64,000 nt of DNA from Azospirillaceae bacterium (GTDB taxonomy: Bacteria > Pseudomonadota > Alphaproteobacteria > Azospirillales > Azospirillaceae), in assembly GCA_031291675.1 (NCBI GenBank), contig JARLIO010000031.1:1-64000 (forward strand). The letters run 5' to 3'. Below are positions 16,875-27,898 of the stretch, in pieces. The first letter of the stretch is position 1; each line of letters begins with the position of its first letter. A program made the translations under genes and the position numbers. The notes beneath the pieces were generated by a model. That model was not told the origin of the DNA and searched no databases. It saw nothing but the letters and a program-made list of their open reading frames with translations.

Positions 16875-17705
16875 TCAGTCGGCGGCGGACCGGCGGCGCC
16901 ACAGTATGCGCCCGACCAGTACCGCCGTGGTGAGAAGGGTCAGTACGACGGACGCCGCGGCGACCGCCGGATCGATATTGTCCCGCAGGCCCATCCACAT
17001 CAGGCGGGGCAGGGTTACCGCGTGGATCGAGGTGATGAACAATGTCACCGCCGTCTCGTCCCAGGACTGGACGAAGCACATCACCCAGATACCGCCGAGC
17101 GCGAAGCGGATGTTGGGCAGGATCACCAGAAAAGCGCGTTGGCCCAGGCTGGCACCGAAGCTGCGCGCCGCCAGATCGATCCGGCGATCGATGCCGGCCA
17201 GTGCCACCAGCACCATGACCACCGCGGCGGGGACGTTCAGCACGGTATGGGCCAGCACCACCCCGGCCTCGGTATCAAAGCCGATCATGGTCTGGAACTG
17301 GGACATCCCGGTCAGCAGGAAATAGAGCACCATCGCCGAGACCACGGGCGGCACCACCATCGGCAACAGCACAAAGCCGATCAGAACCGGCGCGCCGCGC
17401 GGCCGCAGCAGCCACAGCCCGAGGCCGAACAGCGTCGCCAGCGCCACCGCCAGCGTGCTCGACGCCAGGGCGATGCGCAGGCTGACCAGGGTCGCGTCGC
17501 GCCACGCCGGATCCGTGACCAGGGTCGCATAATGGCGCAGGCTGAGATGGCCGTTCGGCATCGACAGGAAGCGGTTGGGCGTCAGCGAGATCGGCACCAC
17601 GGCGATCAGCGGGGCCAGCAGGAAGGCGGCGGTCAGGACGGCCAGGGTGACCGCGACCGGGCCGGGGCGGTAGGAGCGGATCGGCGGCGAGGGCTCGGAC
17701 GTCAT
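16875..17705 (-). CDS. Spermidine/putrescine-type ABC permease (PotC-like)
   Basis: 276 residues, six TM segments, BPD_transp_1 domain with the EAA loop AARSFGASLGQRAFLVILPNIR. The ATG at 17705 lies 4 bp after the stop of the PotB-like gene, and the protein starts with a short polar N-terminus before TM1 (VAVTLAVLTAAFLLAPLIAVV). It forms the importer channel with the PotB-like partner. Confidence 0.9.
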   Translation of the reverse strand: MTSEPSPPIRSYRPGPVAVTLAVLTAAFLLAPLIAVVPISLTPNRFLSMPNGHLSLRHYATLVTDPAWRDATLVSLRIALASSTLAVALATLFGLGLWLLRPRGAPVLIGFVLLPMVVPPVVSAMVLYFLLTGMSQFQTMIGFDTEAGVVLAHTVLNVPAAVVMVLVALAGIDRRIDLAARSFGASLGQRAFLVILPNIRFALGGIWVMCFVQSWDETAVTLFITSIHAVTLPRLMWMGLRDNIDPAVAAASVVLTLLTTAVLVGRILWRRRSAAD

Positions 17706-17709
17706 CGTC

Positions 17710-18555
17710 TTATCCCACCAGATCTTTGGGCTTGGCGAAGCGGACGAACAGGGCCAGCAGTCCGCCGACGACGACAACCATCGCGACGCTGATCGCGGCG
17801 GCCAGCCCCCAGTCCGGGCTCTGGAAAATCCGGACATAGACCAGTTCGGCGACCATCACCGCGCGGCCACCGCCCAGGACGGCCGGGGTGATGAAAAAAC
17901 CCAACGCGAACACCAGGACCAGCAGTGTGGCGCCGATGATGCCGGCCTGGGTCATGGGCAGGAACACACTCCAGAAGGTCCGCAAGCGCGACGCGCCCAG
18001 GCCGCGGGCCGCCATCAGCACCCGGTCATCGACCCGGCGCATCGACGATGCCAGCGGCAGCACCGCGACCGAGACCAGATAATGGGTCATGCCGACAATG
18101 ACGCCGAATTCGTTATGCACCAGTGCCAGGGGCTGATCGAACAGCCCGAGGCTCTGGCCCCAACTGTTGATCAGGCCGCGATTGGCCAGCAGCGCCACCC
18201 AACCGAAGGCGCGGGTCAGGACCGAGATCCAGAACGGTACCAGCACGCAGAATTCCATCGCCAGCCGCTGGCGTGGCGTGCCGCGGACCCAGACATAGGC
18301 CATGATATAGGCCAGGGTGACCGCGATGGCCGTGACCACCAGGCAGATGCGGGTGGTGCGGACAAACACCGAGATCACCAGCGCGTCGCTGACCAGCGCG
18401 CCATAGTGATCGAAGCCGAACCGCGGCAGCGTGACGCTCCAGCGGGCAACGCCCAGGAACGGGATGACATAGGCCAGGACCAGGAGGAGGGGCAGCGGTG
18501 CGATCAACAACGCGCGCTGCAGGCGGCCCGGGGCGGCCTTCAGGGCTGTGGACAT
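17710..18555 (-). CDS. Spermidine/putrescine-type ABC permease (PotB-like)
   Basis: 281 residues with six TM segments and the EAA motif MAARGLGASRLRTFWSVFLPMTQ. It belongs to the PotB/opine/AgtB group. It follows the binding-protein gene by 25 bp. Confidence 0.9.
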   Translation of the reverse strand: MSTALKAAPGRLQRALLIAPLPLLLVLAYVIPFLGVARWSVTLPRFGFDHYGALVSDALVISVFVRTTRICLVVTAIAVTLAYIMAYVWVRGTPRQRLAMEFCVLVPFWISVLTRAFGWVALLANRGLINSWGQSLGLFDQPLALVHNEFGVIVGMTHYLVSVAVLPLASSMRRVDDRVLMAARGLGASRLRTFWSVFLPMTQAGIIGATLLVLVFALGFFITPAVLGGGRAVMVAELVYVRIFQSPDWGLAAAISVAMVVVVGGLLALFVRFAKPKDLVG

Positions 18556-18580
18556 GATGCTCCCTCCTCCGGTCGGGCGA

Positions 18581-19696
18581 TCAGGCGGAGATCAGCCGGG
18601 TGTAGGCGTCGAGCGCCTCGGAGTAGTGGGCGGCGTACCAGCCCATATCCATCGCGATCTGTTTGGCGGCGTTGGCCGGGTCGGCACAGTTGAGCCGGCG
18701 CTTGTCGGCGGGAATCAGCGCGTCGGCGGCGGGATTGGCCGGGCCCTGGCCCAGCATGTCGAACATCACCAGTTGCTGTTTCGGGTCCTGGGCGGAGGCG
18801 ATGAATTTCATCGCGGCATCCTTGCCCACGGGATTGTTCTTGATCACGGCCATGCCGCCCGGGGTCAGGATGCCCTGGTCCCAGATATATTTGACGCTGC
18901 CGTCGGAATCCTTTTCGATCAGACCGGCGCGGGTCGACCAGACCAGAGCCATCGAGGCCTCGCCGGACAGCAGGACGTTCTGGCTTTCCGCGCCGCCCCC
19001 CCAGAACGAGACGATATTGTCCTTGAACGCCTTGATCTTGGCATGGGCCCGGTCGAGATCGAGGGGATAGAGCTTGTCCGGCGCGACGCCATCGGCCAAC
19101 AGCGCCGCTTCCCACATCCCGGCGCCCCATTTGTACAGGGACCGCTTGCCCGGGAACTTCTTGACGTCGAAGAAGTCGGCCATGCTGGTCGGCGCCTTGT
19201 CGCCGAACTTGGTCGAATCATAGGCGATGACATAGCTGTAGAAATAGGTCGCGACCTCATAGTCCCAGACAAAACCGGGGCGCACTTTGGTCTTGTCGAC
19301 GACCGCATAGTCGATCGGTTCGAGCATGCCCTGCTTGCCCAGCGTGATGGCCGAGTAGGGATCGGCATCAACGACGTCCCAGGTCGGCTTGCCGCTCTTG
19401 AACTGGGCGATCAGGGCGCCTTCGGTCGGGCCGGTGCCGTCCTGCTTGACGGTGATCCCCGTGGCGTTGGCAAAGGGCACGCCAAAGGCCGTATCATAGG
19501 CCTTGGACGCGTCGCCGCCCCAATTGACGAACACCATCTCGCTGCCGGCGGCCTCGGCCGTGGGCATGCGCAGGGCCAGCGGGGCTCCGGCCGCGACAAG
19601 GCCGGCGATCCGCAGGAAATCGCGCCGGGGCAGGGTCCCGGCTTTGACCTGGGTGACCAGACGTCCCAGGCAGTCTTCGAGGAATTTCGCGTCCAT
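18581..19696 (-). CDS. ABC substrate-binding protein, PotD/SBP_bac_8 type, with Tat-like signal
   Basis: 371 residues. The N-terminal LPRRDFLRIAGLVAAGAPLAL (from residue 23) has a twin arginine followed by a hydrophobic stretch, so export by the Tat pathway is likely. The body has the extracellular SBP fold seen in polyamine, thiamine and iron binders (VFVNWGGDASKAYDTAFGVPF, NATGITVKQDGTGPTEGALIAQFKSG). The ATG at 19696 leaves 23 residues before the twin arginine; an ATG at 19714 would add six. The ligand is unknown but should be a cationic or guanidino compound, judged by the operon. Confidence 0.85.
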   Translation of the reverse strand: MDAKFLEDCLGRLVTQVKAGTLPRRDFLRIAGLVAAGAPLALRMPTAEAAGSEMVFVNWGGDASKAYDTAFGVPFANATGITVKQDGTGPTEGALIAQFKSGKPTWDVVDADPYSAITLGKQGMLEPIDYAVVDKTKVRPGFVWDYEVATYFYSYVIAYDSTKFGDKAPTSMADFFDVKKFPGKRSLYKWGAGMWEAALLADGVAPDKLYPLDLDRAHAKIKAFKDNIVSFWGGGAESQNVLLSGEASMALVWSTRAGLIEKDSDGSVKYIWDQGILTPGGMAVIKNNPVGKDAAMKFIASAQDPKQQLVMFDMLGQGPANPAADALIPADKRRLNCADPANAAKQIAMDMGWYAAHYSEALDAYTRLISA

Positions 19697-19770
19697 GAGG
19701 TTCTCCGTCGGCAAGAGCGGTCGTCAAAGGGCGGGCGTCACAAAACGGTCAGCGGATCGGCGAAGGGCGG

Positions 19771-20874
19771 TCAGCCTGTCGCCGCGGGAAGCACAAAGCC
19801 GTCGGCGGCATTCCAGGTGAACAGCAGCGGCGCGCCGGCGGCGCTGGAGGCCAGGGGCAGCAATGTCGAGACCGGGATGCTGAGCCGGATGCCGCCCGTG
19901 GTTTCCAGGGCCAGCACGGTTGTCGAGCCGAGATAGGTGCGTTCCACCACCCGGACCGCGACCGCGTTGTCGCCGGGCTCCAGGGCCGCATCCGGGGCCA
20001 GCAATCGCACATGTTCCGGCCGGACCGCGACCGAGGCGGGACGCCCGGGCGCCCCGTCGACGTGGGGAGCGGCCAGCCGCCGGCCCTCGCAGCAACCGAC
20101 GACGAAGGCGCCGTCGACGACCGCCTGATCAAGCGGCAGGATATGGATTTCGCCCAGGAATTCGGCGGTGAACCGGTCGACTGGCCGTTCCCAGATTTCG
20201 CGGGGTGTGCCGGCCTGAAGCAGGCGGCCGTGATCAAAGATCGCCATTCGGGTCGACAGCCGCAACGCCTCGGACTGATCATGGGTGACGAACACGAAGG
20301 TCGTGCCGAAATCACGGTGGAGGCGCTTGACCTCGTCCTGCATCGCCTCCCGCAGATTCTTGTCGAGCGCCGAAAAAGGCTCGTCGAGCAGGACGACCTC
20401 GGGTTCGAACACCAGGGCCCGGGCCAGGGCAACGCGCTGCTGCTGTCCGCCGGACAGCCGGGCCGGGCGCTTGCTCTCATGGCCGCTCAGGCCGACCAGG
20501 TCGATCATGTCGCCGACGCGCCGGCGGATCTCGGCCGCGGGACGGCGCCGCACCCGCAGCGGGAAGGCAATATTGTCGGCGACGCTCATATGCGGGAACA
20601 GGGCATAGCCCTGGAACAGCATGCCGAATGACCGCTGCTCGGCGGGGCGCCGGGTGATGTCGCGCCCGTCCATCAGGATCTGGCCCCGGGTCGCCTGCTC
20701 GAACCCGGCCAGGATCATCAGAAAGGTCGTCTTGCCGGATCCCGATGGCCCCAGCAGCGTGACGAACTCACCGCGGCCGATCTCCAGCGAGACGTCCTTC
20801 AGCGCCGGGAACGGGCCATAATTCTTGGCGATCCCGATGGCTTTGATCTCTCCCGCGTGGCCGTGCTGCGACAT
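19771..20874 (-). CDS. ABC transporter ATP-binding protein (PotA-like)
   Basis: 367 residues with Walker A GPSGSGKTT, Q-loop LFQGYALFPH, signature LSGGQQQRV and Walker B VVLLDEPFSALD. The C-terminal TOBE-type regulatory domain (about 270-360, SVAVRPEHVRLL) marks the spermidine/maltose branch. It is the first gene of an eight-gene leftward operon ending at 13161 and has a 74-bp gap to the binding-protein gene. Confidence 0.92.
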   Translation of the reverse strand: MSQHGHAGEIKAIGIAKNYGPFPALKDVSLEIGRGEFVTLLGPSGSGKTTFLMILAGFEQATRGQILMDGRDITRRPAEQRSFGMLFQGYALFPHMSVADNIAFPLRVRRRPAAEIRRRVGDMIDLVGLSGHESKRPARLSGGQQQRVALARALVFEPEVVLLDEPFSALDKNLREAMQDEVKRLHRDFGTTFVFVTHDQSEALRLSTRMAIFDHGRLLQAGTPREIWERPVDRFTAEFLGEIHILPLDQAVVDGAFVVGCCEGRRLAAPHVDGAPGRPASVAVRPEHVRLLAPDAALEPGDNAVAVRVVERTYLGSTTVLALETTGGIRLSIPVSTLLPLASSAAGAPLLFTWNAADGFVLPAATG

Positions 20875-21013
20875 CCTGTCTCGATTCCCCTGCCTCTGGG
20901 AAGCGACGATAAGTGCGCCGTTTTCTCACGACAAATGATTTATTTTCCCGTTTTAACAAATGGATTTCACCACAAAAGATTTGCCTACGGTTTCAGCAAG
21001 AGAAGTTCAAGGC

Positions 21014-21916
21014 CTAGGCACGGGTTGGCGCCGAATTCATCGAACCGAAGTCACGCCGCAGCCAGTCCATGAAGGCAATGACGAGAGGAGCGGCCACTTT
21101 CTTGGGCGAAGTGACAAGATAGTAGGCGCGGACCGAACGAACGGAAATATCGAAGGGCCGCACCAGCAGGCCCTCGGCCAGCGCCCGGCCGCAGGTCAGT
21201 TCGTCGCCGATCGCGATGCCCTGGCCGGTGCTGGCGGCGGCCAGCACCAGATTGAGGTCGGCAAACACGATACCGCGTTCGACCCGGGGCGCCTTGATCC
21301 GCGCGGCGGCCGACCAGCGCTGCCAGTCATCGAAATCGACGAGATGGAGCAGCGGGTGCGCCAGCAATTCCGACGGATCGGTAAAGCCGCCGACCCGGTT
21401 GAGAAAAGCGGGACTGCACAGGGGCGTCAGCTCGACGGTACCTGCCAGCTCCACGGTGTAATCCGGCCATTGGCCGGTGCCGAAGGCGATGAACAGGTCG
21501 ACATCGTCGCCTTCGACCTCGTCGGGGCGCCGTGGTGTGACGATGCGCAACACCGCGTCGGGATAAAGGTCACGGAAGGCGCCGATCTTGGGGCACAACC
21601 ATAATGATCCCAGGCCCGCGGTGCAACTGACCGTCAAGGTGCCGCCGAGATGGCCTTCGCGGTGCCCGGTCGCGGCCTGATCCAGCAGGTCGAGCGCCTT
21701 GCGGACATCGTCGGCGTAACGCCGCCCGCGCACCGTCAGCCGGGCCCCTTTGCCGGCCCGCTCGACCAGGGCGAAGCCGACTTCCGCCTCCAGGGCGCGC
21801 AACTGGTGACTGACGGCGCTGCGGGTCAGGTTGAGTTCGTCGGCCGCCTGCCACACCGTGCCATAGCGGGCGAAGGCATCAAGGGCGCGCAGCGCCTGCG
21901 TCGACGGAATTCGCAT
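21014..21916 (-). CDS. LysR-family regulator (GcvA-like)
   Basis: 300 residues. The N-terminal HTH RIPSTQALRALDAFARYGTVWQAADELNLTRSAVSHQLRALE and the LCSPAFLNR stretch are typical of the GcvA group. The ATG at 21916 is chosen over 21925 because it gives the common N-terminus. It is immediately upstream of, and co-oriented with, the PotA-like operon (140-bp AT-rich gap), and is its best candidate regulator. Confidence 0.85.
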   Translation of the reverse strand: MRIPSTQALRALDAFARYGTVWQAADELNLTRSAVSHQLRALEAEVGFALVERAGKGARLTVRGRRYADDVRKALDLLDQAATGHREGHLGGTLTVSCTAGLGSLWLCPKIGAFRDLYPDAVLRIVTPRRPDEVEGDDVDLFIAFGTGQWPDYTVELAGTVELTPLCSPAFLNRVGGFTDPSELLAHPLLHLVDFDDWQRWSAAARIKAPRVERGIVFADLNLVLAAASTGQGIAIGDELTCGRALAEGLLVRPFDISVRSVRAYYLVTSPKKVAAPLVIAFMDWLRRDFGSMNSAPTRA

Positions 21917-21981
21917 TGTCACCATCCCTGAACCAAGGGGCTTCGGATAAAGGGGCCTCGGACAACAGCGGCCGGCCGGCC

Positions 21982-22917
21982 TCAGTAACCATGGTCGCGG
22001 AAAATCGGGTCGAGCACCGGTTCGCCGGCCGCGATGCGGCGGACCTGGTCGGTGATCTGCGCGACGATGGTATCGGTCGGGGCGTCGGCGGCATCATGCG
22101 GTGACACCAGAATGCGCTCATGCGCCCAGAAGGGATGGTCTGCCGGCAGGGGTTCCTGCGCGAAGACGTCGATGGCCGCGCCGCCGAGATGGTCCCGGTC
22201 CAGGGCCGCCAGCAGTGCGCCCTCGTCGAGTTGCTCGCCACGGCCGGCGTGGATCAGGATCGCTCCTTGCGGCATGGCGGCAAACAGCGCGTCGCCCAGG
22301 ATCCCGCGTGTCTCCCGGGTCAAGGGCAACAGATTGATCAGCACGTCGCTGGCCGCGGCGACCCGTGTCAGCGCGCCGGGCCCGCATTCCACGGTGACGC
22401 CCGGGATGGCTTCGGCCCGGCGCGAACTGCGGGCAACGGCGCGGATCGGAAAACCCAAGGTGTGCAAAGTCCGTGCTGTCGCCTGGCCCATCAGGCCGAA
22501 GCCCAGGATCCCGACGCGGATGTGCGACGGCGCATTGACCGGCAATCGTTGCCACAGTGCCAGCCGCTGGTTTTGCCGGTGCTCGCCAAAGCGCCGGGTC
22601 CACCATAACAGGGTCCAGGCGACAAATCCGGCCATCAGGCGGGCCTGTTCGGGATCGCGGACGCGCACCACCGGGATGTCGGGCAGGCTGGGGCAGGCCA
22701 GGATGCTGTCAACGCCGGCGCCAAGCGACGACACGAATTGCAGGCCCGGATAGGCGGTGAAGGCGTCGGCCGCCGGCTCCCAGGCGATGGCAAAGCGGAT
22801 GGCGGCGGGATCGTCGATCGCTTCGGGGGTCCGGATGTCGAGATCGCGAAACCGGTCACCGAAAAAAGCGGCCAGATCCAGGGAAGTCGACAAATAGACG
22901 CCGCGGGGCAGGGGCAT
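21982..22917 (-). CDS. D-isomer-specific 2-hydroxyacid dehydrogenase (GhrA-like)
   Basis: 311 residues with the Rossmann motif VGILGFGLMGQATARTLHTLGF. The catalytic trio is visible as arginine in IHAGRGEQLDE, glutamate in FAQEPLP and histidine in SPHDAADAP. It probably reduces glyoxylate, hydroxypyruvate or a related 2-oxoacid with NAD(P)H. It precedes the LysR gene by 65 bp in the same direction and may be part of the same catabolic set, or independent. Confidence 0.85.
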   Translation of the reverse strand: MPLPRGVYLSTSLDLAAFFGDRFRDLDIRTPEAIDDPAAIRFAIAWEPAADAFTAYPGLQFVSSLGAGVDSILACPSLPDIPVVRVRDPEQARLMAGFVAWTLLWWTRRFGEHRQNQRLALWQRLPVNAPSHIRVGILGFGLMGQATARTLHTLGFPIRAVARSSRRAEAIPGVTVECGPGALTRVAAASDVLINLLPLTRETRGILGDALFAAMPQGAILIHAGRGEQLDEGALLAALDRDHLGGAAIDVFAQEPLPADHPFWAHERILVSPHDAADAPTDTIVAQITDQVRRIAAGEPVLDPIFRDHGY

Positions 22918-23018
22918 GGGGCTCTCCGGATCGGGATGGTTGATGGCGCGGTGCGCGCGGTGCCATCTCTACCGATCCTCTGACGATCTGGCCACACCAC
23001 AACACCGCTTGCTACGGA

Positions 23019-23040
23019 CCATATCGTTGGACCAATATGG
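23019..23040. promoter_or_regulatory. Candidate Phd-type autoregulatory operator
   Basis: CCATAT and ATATGG form an inverted repeat that encloses a smaller palindrome, TTGGACCAA. It lies 35-56 bp upstream of the antitoxin ATG, as expected for a self-regulating toxin-antitoxin promoter. Confidence 0.5.
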
Positions 23041-23074
23041 GTAGAAGCGAAAAATGGACCAAAGGAGCGGACCC

Positions 23075-23326
23075 ATGCGGATCAGCGTCAGCGAGGCCAA
23101 GGGCCAATTGCTTGATCTTGTGCGGCGGGCCGAAGCCGGGGAAGAGGTGATCCTGACACGGCACGGCGCTGAAGTGGTACGCCTTGTCCCCGCCGTAACC
23201 CGGCCGAGTGCCGCCCAAAGACGGCTCTTGCTAGAGGAGATGTTTGGGAAGGCTGGCGATCCCGATGGGTTGTCCGCGGCGCGAAGTCAGGATTTTTTGT
23301 ATGATGATGAAGGAATTCCGCAGTGA
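23075..23326 (+). CDS. Phd/YefM-family antitoxin
   Basis: 83 residues. The N-terminal DNA-binding half reads MRISVSEAKGQLLDLVRRAEAGEEVILTRHG, typical of Phd/YefM. The C-terminal half (SQDFLYDDEGIPQ) is the toxin-binding tail. The ATG at 23075 has AGGAG about 8 bases upstream; an upstream in-frame ATG at 23054 lacks this. Its stop overlaps the toxin start by 4 bp (GTGA). Confidence 0.85.
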   Translation: MRISVSEAKGQLLDLVRRAEAGEEVILTRHGAEVVRLVPAVTRPSAAQRRLLLEEMFGKAGDPDGLSAARSQDFLYDDEGIPQ

Positions 23327-23700
23327 CCGTGGTGGTCGACACCTCCGCATTGTTTGCGATCCTGTTTGGCGAATCCGAGGGGCGGCGGTGCATCACTGTG
23401 CTGGCCGAAGCCGAGCGGCCGCTGATATCGGCTGCAACCGTGGCCGAAGCCCTGATTGTCGCTGGCCGCCGCGGGCAAAGAACCGAAATGGAGCGGTTGA
23501 TCGCCCGCCTGGGCGCGGAAATCATCCCAATGACCGATGGGGCCGCGGTGGCGGATGCCTATGATCGGTGGGGCAAGGGCGTCCATCGGGCCGGCCTCAA
23601 TTTTGGTGATTGCTTCGCCTATGCCTTGGCGAAGGATCGGGGCTGCCGGATTCTTTTTGTCGGTGAAGATTTCGCGCAGACAGACCTGCCCGCCGCATAG
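23323..23700 (+). CDS. vapC: PIN-domain toxin (VapC family)
   Basis: 125 residues with the PIN-domain acidic residues D6 (VVVDTSAL), E42 (ATVAEAL), D96 (NFGDCFAYALA) and D116 (VGEDFAQTD). VapC toxins cleave tRNA or rRNA and are silenced by the cognate antitoxin. The start is a GTG overlapping the antitoxin TGA, so the two are translationally coupled. The pair is a Phd-type antitoxin with a PIN toxin. Confidence 0.88.
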   Translation: MTVVVDTSALFAILFGESEGRRCITVLAEAERPLISAATVAEALIVAGRRGQRTEMERLIARLGAEIIPMTDGAAVADAYDRWGKGVHRAGLNFGDCFAYALAKDRGCRILFVGEDFAQTDLPAA

Positions 23701-23828
23701 CGCTGCTCGCTCTTGGCCCGGGCGTGGCGCCCCGGCATGAGGCGGCAACGATGCCGCGCCAGGACCGGGACGCCGCGGCGATGGGGGACAGCGGCGCCCG
23801 CTCCTTTCGTCCGTCGGGTCAGGTCCGA

Positions 23829-25794
<1,966 letters not shown>

Positions 25795-25845
25795 TCCTGA
25801 CTCCGTATTCAGTGACGAGTTGATGGGCGCGCGGCCCCAGCACTG

Positions 25846-25872
25846 CTAGCGCTCTCACCCATCGGCTGCTAA
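25846..25872 (-). promoter_or_regulatory. Degenerate CIRCE element (HrcA operator)
   Basis: CTAGCGCTC, nine bases, then GGCTGCTAA. The consensus is TTAGCACTC-N9-GAGTGCTAA, so each arm matches at seven of nine positions. It sits between the predicted promoter and groES, the usual place for HrcA repression of groESL. The mismatches may weaken binding. Confidence 0.6.
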
Positions 25873-25882
25873 TGCGAGATGA

Positions 25883-25911
25883 AATGTAATAGAGGTTATA
25901 ATTCACGTCAA
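25883..25911 (-). promoter_or_regulatory. Sigma-70-type promoter for groESL
   Basis: On the minus strand, TTGACG (25906-25911) and TACATT (25883-25888) are separated by 17 bp. The start point would fall at about 25876, at the edge of the CIRCE-like element. This matches the usual repression geometry. Confidence 0.55.
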
Positions 25912-26048
25912 CTAAGGTGAAACGGAAAAATTTATACATAAATACTATGTTAAATTGTGACCTGCTGCAAATGAGCCAATCCCGGCGACCCTTTTTTCGT
26001 CTCCCTGATTTCAATCCCCGTGACGTTCCAGGCTTTCGGTTTCGTCGG

Positions 26049-26294
26049 TCAGGGGGCTTCGACGATGTCCAGTCGATGTTCGATGCGTTCAACACGATCG
26101 GCGAGGCGGTCAAGACCGACTTGAAGCCGGGCATCAGTTTCTATCAGAGCGCCGGTTTGACGAATAATGGTCGCTTGTCCTTGTTCCAGGGACGTCAGCC
26201 GCAGTCGCATGTCCCTCATGTCTTCGCGTATGAGCGATACATCGGCCCGAAGGGCTCGGAGGTGCTCCAGGAGCAGGTTTTCAATTTCAGCCAT
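26049..26294 (-). CDS. Small coiled-coil protein of unknown function
   Basis: 81 residues starting MAEIENLLLEHLRALRADV. The whole protein is charged and heptad-like (IREDMRDMRLRLTSLEQGQ, LDRLADRVERIEHRLDIVE), so it should form a helical coiled coil. Similar short proteins with a 'LEQGQATI...LDRLADRVERIE' pattern are common in alphaproteobacteria with no assigned role. It lies between groES and tRNA-Thr. Confidence 0.6.
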   Translation of the reverse strand: MAEIENLLLEHLRALRADVSLIREDMRDMRLRLTSLEQGQATIIRQTGALIETDARLQVGLDRLADRVERIEHRLDIVEAP

Positions 26295-26428
26295 CGGTTC
26301 GGCTCCATCATCATCAGGGGATGATAGCCCATTGCCGCGGGGGCGTCTAATCGGACGGCCCAGCAGCCGAAGCCGCTCGTGCCCGAAGTTCGTCGATGGA
26401 AATATCGGGGCCAACCCCTTGGGAAGAA

Positions 26429-26503
<75 letters not shown>

Positions 26504-26968
26504 CTAACCAATATCGACCCCTCGACCACCGCGGAGACCTCCACAGCCAGTCGGCGGCGCCGCTTGTGCCATTTTGCCGTGACGCCGTCAATATCTTTGT
26601 GACAGTCATTCGACATTGGCGATCCCGGCGGTTTGACGTGGCCCGTGTGCCGGGCCAGGTTCCGTTTCCAGGGGCACGATTTGTGCCACAACGCCGCCAG
26701 GGATGCAAGCCCCGTTAAGCAATTTGGCGCGCCGCGAAATCCGGGTGTCGCACCCCGGTCACGAAAGGCCCGATCCGTCAAAAAAGGTGGCAAGAGACTG
26801 CGGCGCCTCGCCGCGTCGCGCCTTGGCCAAACAGGATCGCGACCCTACATCATGACGACCGGCACGGGAAACGGGACCGTTCGTTGCGGTGCCGGGCCCC
26901 CGCGCCTCGTCTGTCCGCCCTGTTGCCTGCCGTTCCCGGTCCGCCTCAAGATCAAGTTTGTTGCCACC
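26504..26968. other. 465-bp region without a supported gene
   Basis: This lies between the 5' end of tRNA-Thr and the small protein gene at 26969. No frame has convincing coding character, and the longer open frames reading through here run into the tRNA or lack a start. It should contain the tRNA promoter near 26504-26545, but I see no strong -10/-35 pair. Confidence 0.5.
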
Positions 26969-27217
26969 ATGAGCCGTCAGCCCGATTGCCGTTCCGATGA
27001 TCCCGCCGGTGACGAGCCAACCACCCCGGACGGTGCGCCATCGGGTGCCACGACCCCGCGGTCAGCCGCGGCGCAGCGCCGGGAACGTCAGGCGGCGGCG
27101 CTGCGCGACAATCTGCGCAAGCGCAAGCAGCAGGCACGGGCGCGCGCCACACCGTCGGGCGGGTCGGCGGACGCGCCACAGGGTCTTCCCGATGTCGACG
27201 ATAAGGGCTTGACGTGA
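26969..27217 (+). CDS. Small conserved-looking charged protein of unknown function
   Basis: 82 residues. The N-terminal half is acidic and disordered (SRQPDCRSDDPAGDEPTTPDG), followed by a basic helix (AAAQRRERQAAALRDNLRKRKQQARARA). Short proteins with an RRERQ...LRxNLRKRKxQ helix are found next to murA in many alphaproteobacteria. The function is unknown. It is the first gene of the likely group with dcd, murA and DUF2948. Confidence 0.6.
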   Translation: MSRQPDCRSDDPAGDEPTTPDGAPSGATTPRSAAAQRRERQAAALRDNLRKRKQQARARATPSGGSADAPQGLPDVDDKGLT

Positions 27218-27326
27218 GCCGGGCGGGCCTTGAGCCGTTCGGGCGAACAGTCTACAAAACCGTTTGCCCGTGTTGTGCCCATCGCGGTTCGGGACCGCAC
27301 CCTACGCCCTTGCAGGAGTATCGATA

Positions 27327-27881
27327 ATGGCGATCATGCCGGACCACTGGATTCGGGACATGGCCCAGAGCCGGGGAATGATCGAGCCCTTCGTCGAAAA
27401 GCAGAACCGCGACGGCGTGATTTCCTTTGGACTATCGTCCTATGGCTATGATGCCCGCGTTGCCGATGAATTCAAGATCTTCACCAATGTCGACAATGCC
27501 ATCGTCGACCCCAAGGCGTTTTCCGACCAGGGCTTCGTTGACCGCAAGACCGCGGTCTGCGTCATTCCGCCCAACAGCTTTGCCCTGGCCCGCACCGTGG
27601 AGTATTTCCGGGTTCCCCGCGATATCCTGGTGATCTGCCTGGGCAAGAGCACCTATGCCCGGTGCGGCCTGATCGTCAATGTCACGCCGCTGGAGCCGGA
27701 ATGGGAAGGCCATGTGACGCTCGAGATCTCGAACACGACGCCGCTGCCGGCCAAGGTCTACGCCAATGAAGGGCTGTGCCAGTTCCTGTTCCTCAAGGGC
27801 GACGGTCCCTGTGAGACCTCGTACCGCGACCGTGCCGGCAAATATATGGGCCAGCTCGGCGTCACGCTGCCGCGGCTTTGA
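27327..27881 (+). CDS. dcd: dCTP deaminase
   Basis: 184 residues from the ATG at 27327, with AGGAG about 9 bases upstream. It has [14 protein letters not shown] near the N-terminus, the nucleotide-binding [23 protein letters not shown] with the catalytic glutamate in PLEPEWEG, and the C-terminal [13 protein letters not shown]. It deaminates dCTP to dUTP for dTMP synthesis as a homotrimer. It ends 17 bp before murA. Confidence 0.96.
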   Translation: MAIMPDHWIRDMAQSRGMIEPFVEKQNRDGVISFGLSSYGYDARVADEFKIFTNVDNAIVDPKAFSDQGFVDRKTAVCVIPPNSFALARTVEYFRVPRDILVICLGKSTYARCGLIVNVTPLEPEWEGHVTLEISNTTPLPAKVYANEGLCQFLFLKGDGPCETSYRDRAGKYMGQLGVTLPRL

Positions 27882-27898
27882 TCCAGGATTAGTGAACA

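Noticed and set aside
23742-23757. GCGGCA-ACGA-TGCCGC hairpin between vapC and groEL as a terminator
   Set aside because: The stem is short and there is no T tract in either direction; such hairpins are expected by chance in GC-rich DNA.
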